This document shows, one piece after another, positions 59,606 through 64,000 of a stretch of 64,000 nt of DNA. Numbering within the stretch: the stretch's first letter is position 1; each line of letters starts with the position of its first letter. Made by a program: the position numbers and the translations under genes. The notes under the pieces were generated by a model. The model worked only from the letters and a program-made list of their open reading frames with translations, made no database searches and was not told the DNA's origin. Source of the DNA: Mytilus edulis (taxonomy: Eukaryota; Mollusca; Bivalvia; Mytilida; Mytilidae); the NCBI RefSeq assembly GCF_963676685.1, contig NC_092351.1, positions 43,142,733 to 43,206,732 of the forward strand, in the 5' to 3' direction.

Positions 59606-61940
59606 TTCAACCGGTGTGTCCATGAATATCACTATTATGCACGTTGTTGTCTGAATATTCTTTACTACGTCCGCACAAATGAAAACGTTTTAATTTGTTT
59701 TTAAATAAAACCAGTCTTTAAAACTTGCATGGAACGATTCTGGTCCGTTATTGGTTCTGTTGAAATTTCAAGTTAATCCTGAGTCACAATCAGTTTTTTT
59801 TTATCAGAAGTTAGTATAAATTCACTTAATTTCCCAAGATATATTTTGACTCATCTGTTATACTTGCAAAATGACACAAAATGTAGTTTTGAATTTTGCC
59901 GCAAATGATATATAACCTTGTAGCGCATATTAAACATTGCATTCTGTAAAACAAAAATGGCAGAAATGCAATACGCCCAATTCAATAAATACAGATTTCA
60001 AATAGAATGGAAGATTCATCATTTTAAGTGATTGCATATTGCTCTTGTCAGCCGTAAAATGCACTGATAGAAATGAACAACTCAAAGGAGTCTGTATTTG
60101 CATCTCAGAGGACTTGTTTTTATTTGAAATGTATAAAAAAAAAACTACAAAAAGAAAAAAAGTATATGACATAAACAGTTAGTTTTCAATTTTTTGTCCG
60201 CATAATGCACGGCCAAAGTACACTTGTGCGTATATGAATATTCCAGGTTGTGTGTTATACAGAAATAATTATAGGTTAGTATTAACCAGTTATGTGCACA
60301 GAAGAAAATCTCCATTTCTACACAATGAGATGCACTATTGCAAAAGATACATTATATTCACTTCAAACTATCACAATGCTTAAATTTGCATGTTCCTGTT
60401 ATCTTCGTTTTATTCTCGATTTTTATGGGGGCACAAAATGTAACTGCGAAATGAAAGATTGTTAATTTCATTTTGTTTAGTAGAATTGTATGATTAAAGG
60501 AAACATTAGTTTATGTAAACTATGTGTGATGTATATATGTACAACACTTTATTTATTTCGTACGCTCGAAGCGCTTTACTGGATCTTTCTTTACCAGGAA
60601 CACTCAAACCCATACATCTGAAACCCAAAGCTGTATCAGACATAAACAAGTAAGACCTTTAAGTGAGTGTTCGTCGTCAATTTGTTTTGCGTAATTTCTT
60701 TCGATCATGACCAAGATTTGTATAATCTAATATAAAAATAAGGAGATGTGGTATGGTTGCCAATGAGACAACTTTCCACCAAATTTCAAATTAATTGGAA
60801 GTAAGCAATTATAGCCAACCTTATAGCTTTCAACAATACCGTATAGTCGGCTATCAAAGCCCTGACATGAAAAATATAAAACAAATCAATCAAAAAAATA
60901 ATTTATAACAAAACAATTTACGAAAAAAAAATACACCAACCATGAACCAAGGACAACCAATGAACTAAAGGCTCCTGCCTTGGACAGGCTTTTCAAGATT
61001 GTGACAAGGTTAAAAACGCTCAACCCTCTCCTTACCTAGGACAGTGGTGTAACAGCACAACATATGAACAAACTATAAAAATCAGTTGAAAAATGTTCAG
61101 CTCATCACAGAAAGAAAAATATCAATAAAAAAAAACCAGACAACACAAAGGACACTAAGTACAGATCTGAGAGTACCCACAGTTACTGACAGCAAATTCA
61201 AAGTCAATAACAATTAATAAAATAAATCATATTTAAAAAAATAGAATAAAACATTCGATAGATATTGCGTAAGGACGTCTTTAACTGTCAGAAAAAACGT
61301 GACCTTGTTTTACCAATTTTATTTTCCATTGAATGCATTGTAGTGGGTTGATGATTGCAATTCTTATGTTAATTCTTAGACCAATGCTGTTGTTTTGATA
61401 CTTGCAAGCCAGATATTTTTATGGAATTTTGTTTTATCTGTATTTCCCGTATTCTAAAGGAGACGAAATATGGACATTACTCCGAATCGGATGAGGGGAA
61501 GGACAATCAGAATGCACGTGCTTTTCAAAACTAACTAAATAATCAAAAGTTAATCCAAAATAAATTGAACTAAACAAGAAATATCGGTTAATTTTAAATC
61601 ATAGATTATTTACAGATATTATGCACAAACATGAGATGTCCAGTCTTCTGTTGGAGTTCTGAATGAGACAATTCGTATTTCATATACCGTATAACAAGTT
61701 ATTTTCGCGGGTGTACAATTTCGCGATTTTCATTGAATAAAGTTTACGAGAAATTTTGGTGGTTATTATTTAGGAGGATTCAAAACTTTTATCAATACCT
61801 ATTTATGTACACTTTTAATATGGCGGAATTTATTTTTACGATCCGCGAAAATAAGCGAAAATTTACAACCCGCAAAAATAACCCGCTATACGGTATTCAT
61901 TTCTCGTCCGAAATGTTAAATTTAGTTTGATGTTAACACA

Positions 61941-63437
61941 TTACAGCTTCACGACATAAACGAGTTTAACATCTTCTGTAGTATTGTCTTTTATCTTTCT
62001 CTTTTCGGCTGCCTCCTTATACAACAACAATCTGCAATTTAAAACCATTTGAGGAATGACTGTAATATTTTGCCTGTCTATGAAAAAATAACATTAAAAA
62101 TGTGGTGCACACTTTAAAATAACCCGCTACGCGGAATATTCAGTGTGCACCACATTTTTGGTGTCATTTCTAATAGACAGAAAATATATTACAGTCATTT
62201 CTTATAAATTAATTCCAAATTCCATTTTAAGCCGGAGTAAACCATGGAGAAACGTTGATGACGTCATGGTCACATGACAAAATGATGTATATGAGCTGAT
62301 AAACAAAACAATGTCAGCCAATCAGAAGACGTGTTACTTCCAAAATTAAATTATTAAACAATATATATAAAAACTCTCCGACAGAGACAAAATGACACAG
62401 AAATTATCAACTATAGGTCACCGTACGGTCTTCAACAATGAGCAAAGCCCCTACCACATAGTCATCTATATGTAAATATTAAAACTGTTATATCTTTACA
62501 TGTATTTGTCAGTGTGAGACATACTTTGCACCTCATAATTAATATAAATAATTCCTTTACCATTTGTTTGATCAGACATTTGCATTTTTGTAATATGCAT
62601 TATTAATTTAATACAGGCAAACGATAGATAAGTTATATTGCAATGTTTTAATGGTAGGTCCAGCAAGGTATGTGGACTTTGTTACATGTATTCATATGTA
62701 GTTGTGGATTTATTTTAAAAATTTATAATAATGAGACAAAGTAAACACTTCAGCTTTTCCTCCTTGCAAGTTGATTCACAGAGTCTATGTTATTAGAATT
62801 TGATTTTGACACTGCAAAACATAAAAACAATACCACTTGTCAAGATTGCTTTGTTGGCTGCTCCATATTTAGGCAATTGGTAGGTGTTTTTGCCGAAAAC
62901 AGTTTATAGTCTTCTCCTTTTTTCATCGTTTTTCTTGAACAAAACCCTGTTATTAGTATTGAACTATGGAGTCGTGTCTAGTCGGGGTTGTGTTTGTAAG
63001 AGTATAATACACTAATTACGTGAATAGCAGGATACGCTTATCCTGTCTAGGCAACCAGTTCTTCCATACTTAGATTGTATACTGTTCTCTCGATTTTTAT
63101 TAATTACCTTTATTTTTTCTCTTCTTAATCGATATTCTAGATTTTAATATCGGTTCATTTCTATCGATTTAATCAAGGCAATACTAATGTTGTTTTCAAT
63201 TGTATATCAACACATTGTTACTAATTTGACAATTTTTACAGAAATATATTAGTATTCCCCATTCTGTAACGATAAATTACCCAAATAGTAATAAGCCAGC
63301 AACATGGAAGCCACCAAACACAGCCCATATAAGCCAATCATTTATTGAAACTGTTGCACCATAAAGTACATTTGAAGCCACAGATCCAATTAAAGAACAT
63401 ACAGCATCAATAGCACCCAGACTTCCAAACATTGCAC
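61941..63437 (-). CDS. SLC46-type transporter copy 2, last two exons (gene continues right)
   Basis: Exon 63437-63281 (157 bases) and the last exon 62031-61941 (91 bases, TAA) have exactly the lengths and phases of exons 3 and 4 of the transporter at 50625-54815. They encode GAMFGSLGAIDAVCSLIGSV through HVAGLLLFG, then GLLLYKEAAEKRKIKDNTTE and DVKLVYVVKL. Both are open with normal splice sites, so this looks like a working tandem paralog. Exons 1 and 2 must lie beyond 64000; 63438-64000 holds intron and repeat only. A foldback repeat sits in the intron close to the last acceptor. Confidence 0.88.
62050..62205. repeat. Foldback element with ~60-bp arms
   Basis: The inner arms AAAAATGTGGTGCACACT and AGTGTGCACCACATTTTT pair perfectly. 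Outer parts also pair (GAATGACTGTAATAT with ATATTACAGTCATTTC). The loop contains 'aacccgctacgcggaa'. Part of the same repeat is in LITAF copy 2 (45745-45835). Confidence 0.85.
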
Positions 63438-63594
63438 CTGTAAAATAGGTCATACATGTATAAACACTTTGAATTATTTTTAAGCGACGCTTAAAAAATA
63501 GACTGTAAACATAACATTATTGAAAATCAAAGAAACTCGACACTCAAGTTCCTAATGGTATTTACTTTTTGTGTACTGTCGATTCATTATTATT

Positions 63595-63770
63595 CGTTGG
63601 ATACCAATTTTCGTGGTTTACATGGGTACAAGTGAACCACGAATTCAAATGTTCAACGAAATACACATTTTCTATAAGCGTTGTATGCAGAGATTGGCAT
63701 AACCACGACATCAAATATCAATGAAAATGCAATTTTTCGTCAATCTACAAAAATTAAAAACCTTGATAAT
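63595..63770 (-). repeat. Dispersed repeat at the edge of the duplicated SLC46 block
   Basis: The stretch from 'ttcgttggataccaattttc' to 'tttttcgtcaatctacaaaa' reads as a common mollusc repeat. Its first part is also present at 41465-41545 in reverse, at the breakpoint with the death-CARD pseudogene. Confidence 0.6.
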
Positions 63771-64000
63771 AAAGGAAACAACAGTATTATTCTGATTCCA
63801 TGAAAACACTGTGCTATTACAACGGAGTGGTTTTAAAAATAAAATTTGTTTTAATATTAATTCATACTCAAACATTAAAATCTGTTATGTTTTATTGTTT
63901 AATTGTGGTCTCGTGTTATATTTCATTTTTCGTAAGCTGGAAAAATCTAAAAATCAAACGAGACCAGTTGCTTAAAACAATCATCAAAGTAAGGTTCTTT

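Larger units (their letters stand above)
54816..61940. other. Spacer between the two SLC46 copies
   Basis: No exon is supported. The 5' end holds the SLC46-1 promoter region. Other items are a minisatellite (55428-55605), a short repeat (56018-56145), a Penelope-like tail piece (56590-56670), a repeat (57115-57195), a perfect hairpin (57293-57370), a dispersed repeat (58620-59170), another Penelope-like tail (59353-59605) and the duplicated 3' flank of SLC46-2 (from about 60310). Confidence 0.5.

Overview
The window looks like a piece of a mollusc nuclear genome, most likely a marine mussel (Mytilus or a close relative). It is AT-rich, its genes have many small exons with GT..AG introns, and about half of it is dispersed repeats. 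Several of these repeats I recall from mussel sequence (for example the tail ending in a short 'gtccctttggtatctttcgtccctc'-like stretch). The species assignment is inference; the gene calls come from translated exons with matching splice sites.

Layout. At the left edge (123-171, minus) lies the first coding exon of a flotillin-2 gene that continues out of the window. From 2387 to 10145 (plus) is a nine-exon gene for a 347-residue basic/coiled-coil protein that I do not recognise. From 18694 down to 11110 (minus) is a complete three-exon LITAF-domain gene (108 residues). From 29790 down to 22376 (minus) is a complete five-exon gene for a 447-residue protein with a coiled-coil-like N-terminus, a death domain and then a CARD. 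A broken second copy of that gene lies at 41450-36083. A solo exon of an SLC46-type transporter lies on the plus strand at 41691-41847. A second, incomplete LITAF copy is at 47037-44537, with a LINE ORF1-like element where its last exon should be and a Penelope-like reverse transcriptase inserted upstream of its first exon. A complete four-exon SLC46-type transporter (479 residues, minus) runs from 54815 to 50625. The last two exons of a tandem SLC46 copy are at 63437-61941, and the rest of that gene lies beyond the right edge.

Three unrelated genes (LITAF, death-CARD, SLC46) are thus each present in more than one copy within 64 kb, with functional-looking and decayed copies side by side. LITAF (endolysosomal/immune regulation) and death/CARD proteins (apoptosis and innate signalling) belong to families often expanded in bivalves, so the locus reads as a segmentally duplicated accessory region.

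Mobile DNA is the other theme. Four elements have boundaries defined to the base by terminal inverted repeats and target-site duplications: a CACTA-type element (23956-25627, TSD TGA), a hAT-type element (12646-13697, TSD ATAAAAAG), and two PIF/Harbinger-type elements (15117-17175, TSD TTA; 50916-51215, TSD TAA). A piggyBac-like element lies between TTAA sites (34130-34731). Two further Harbinger-like elements have imperfect flanks (13784-17264 and 19305-20295). Paralogous copies inside the window give empty sites for some insertions, so their relative order can be read. Intron 4 of the death-CARD gene holds a three-element nest. I see no rRNA, tRNA, CRISPR array or bacterial-type feature.
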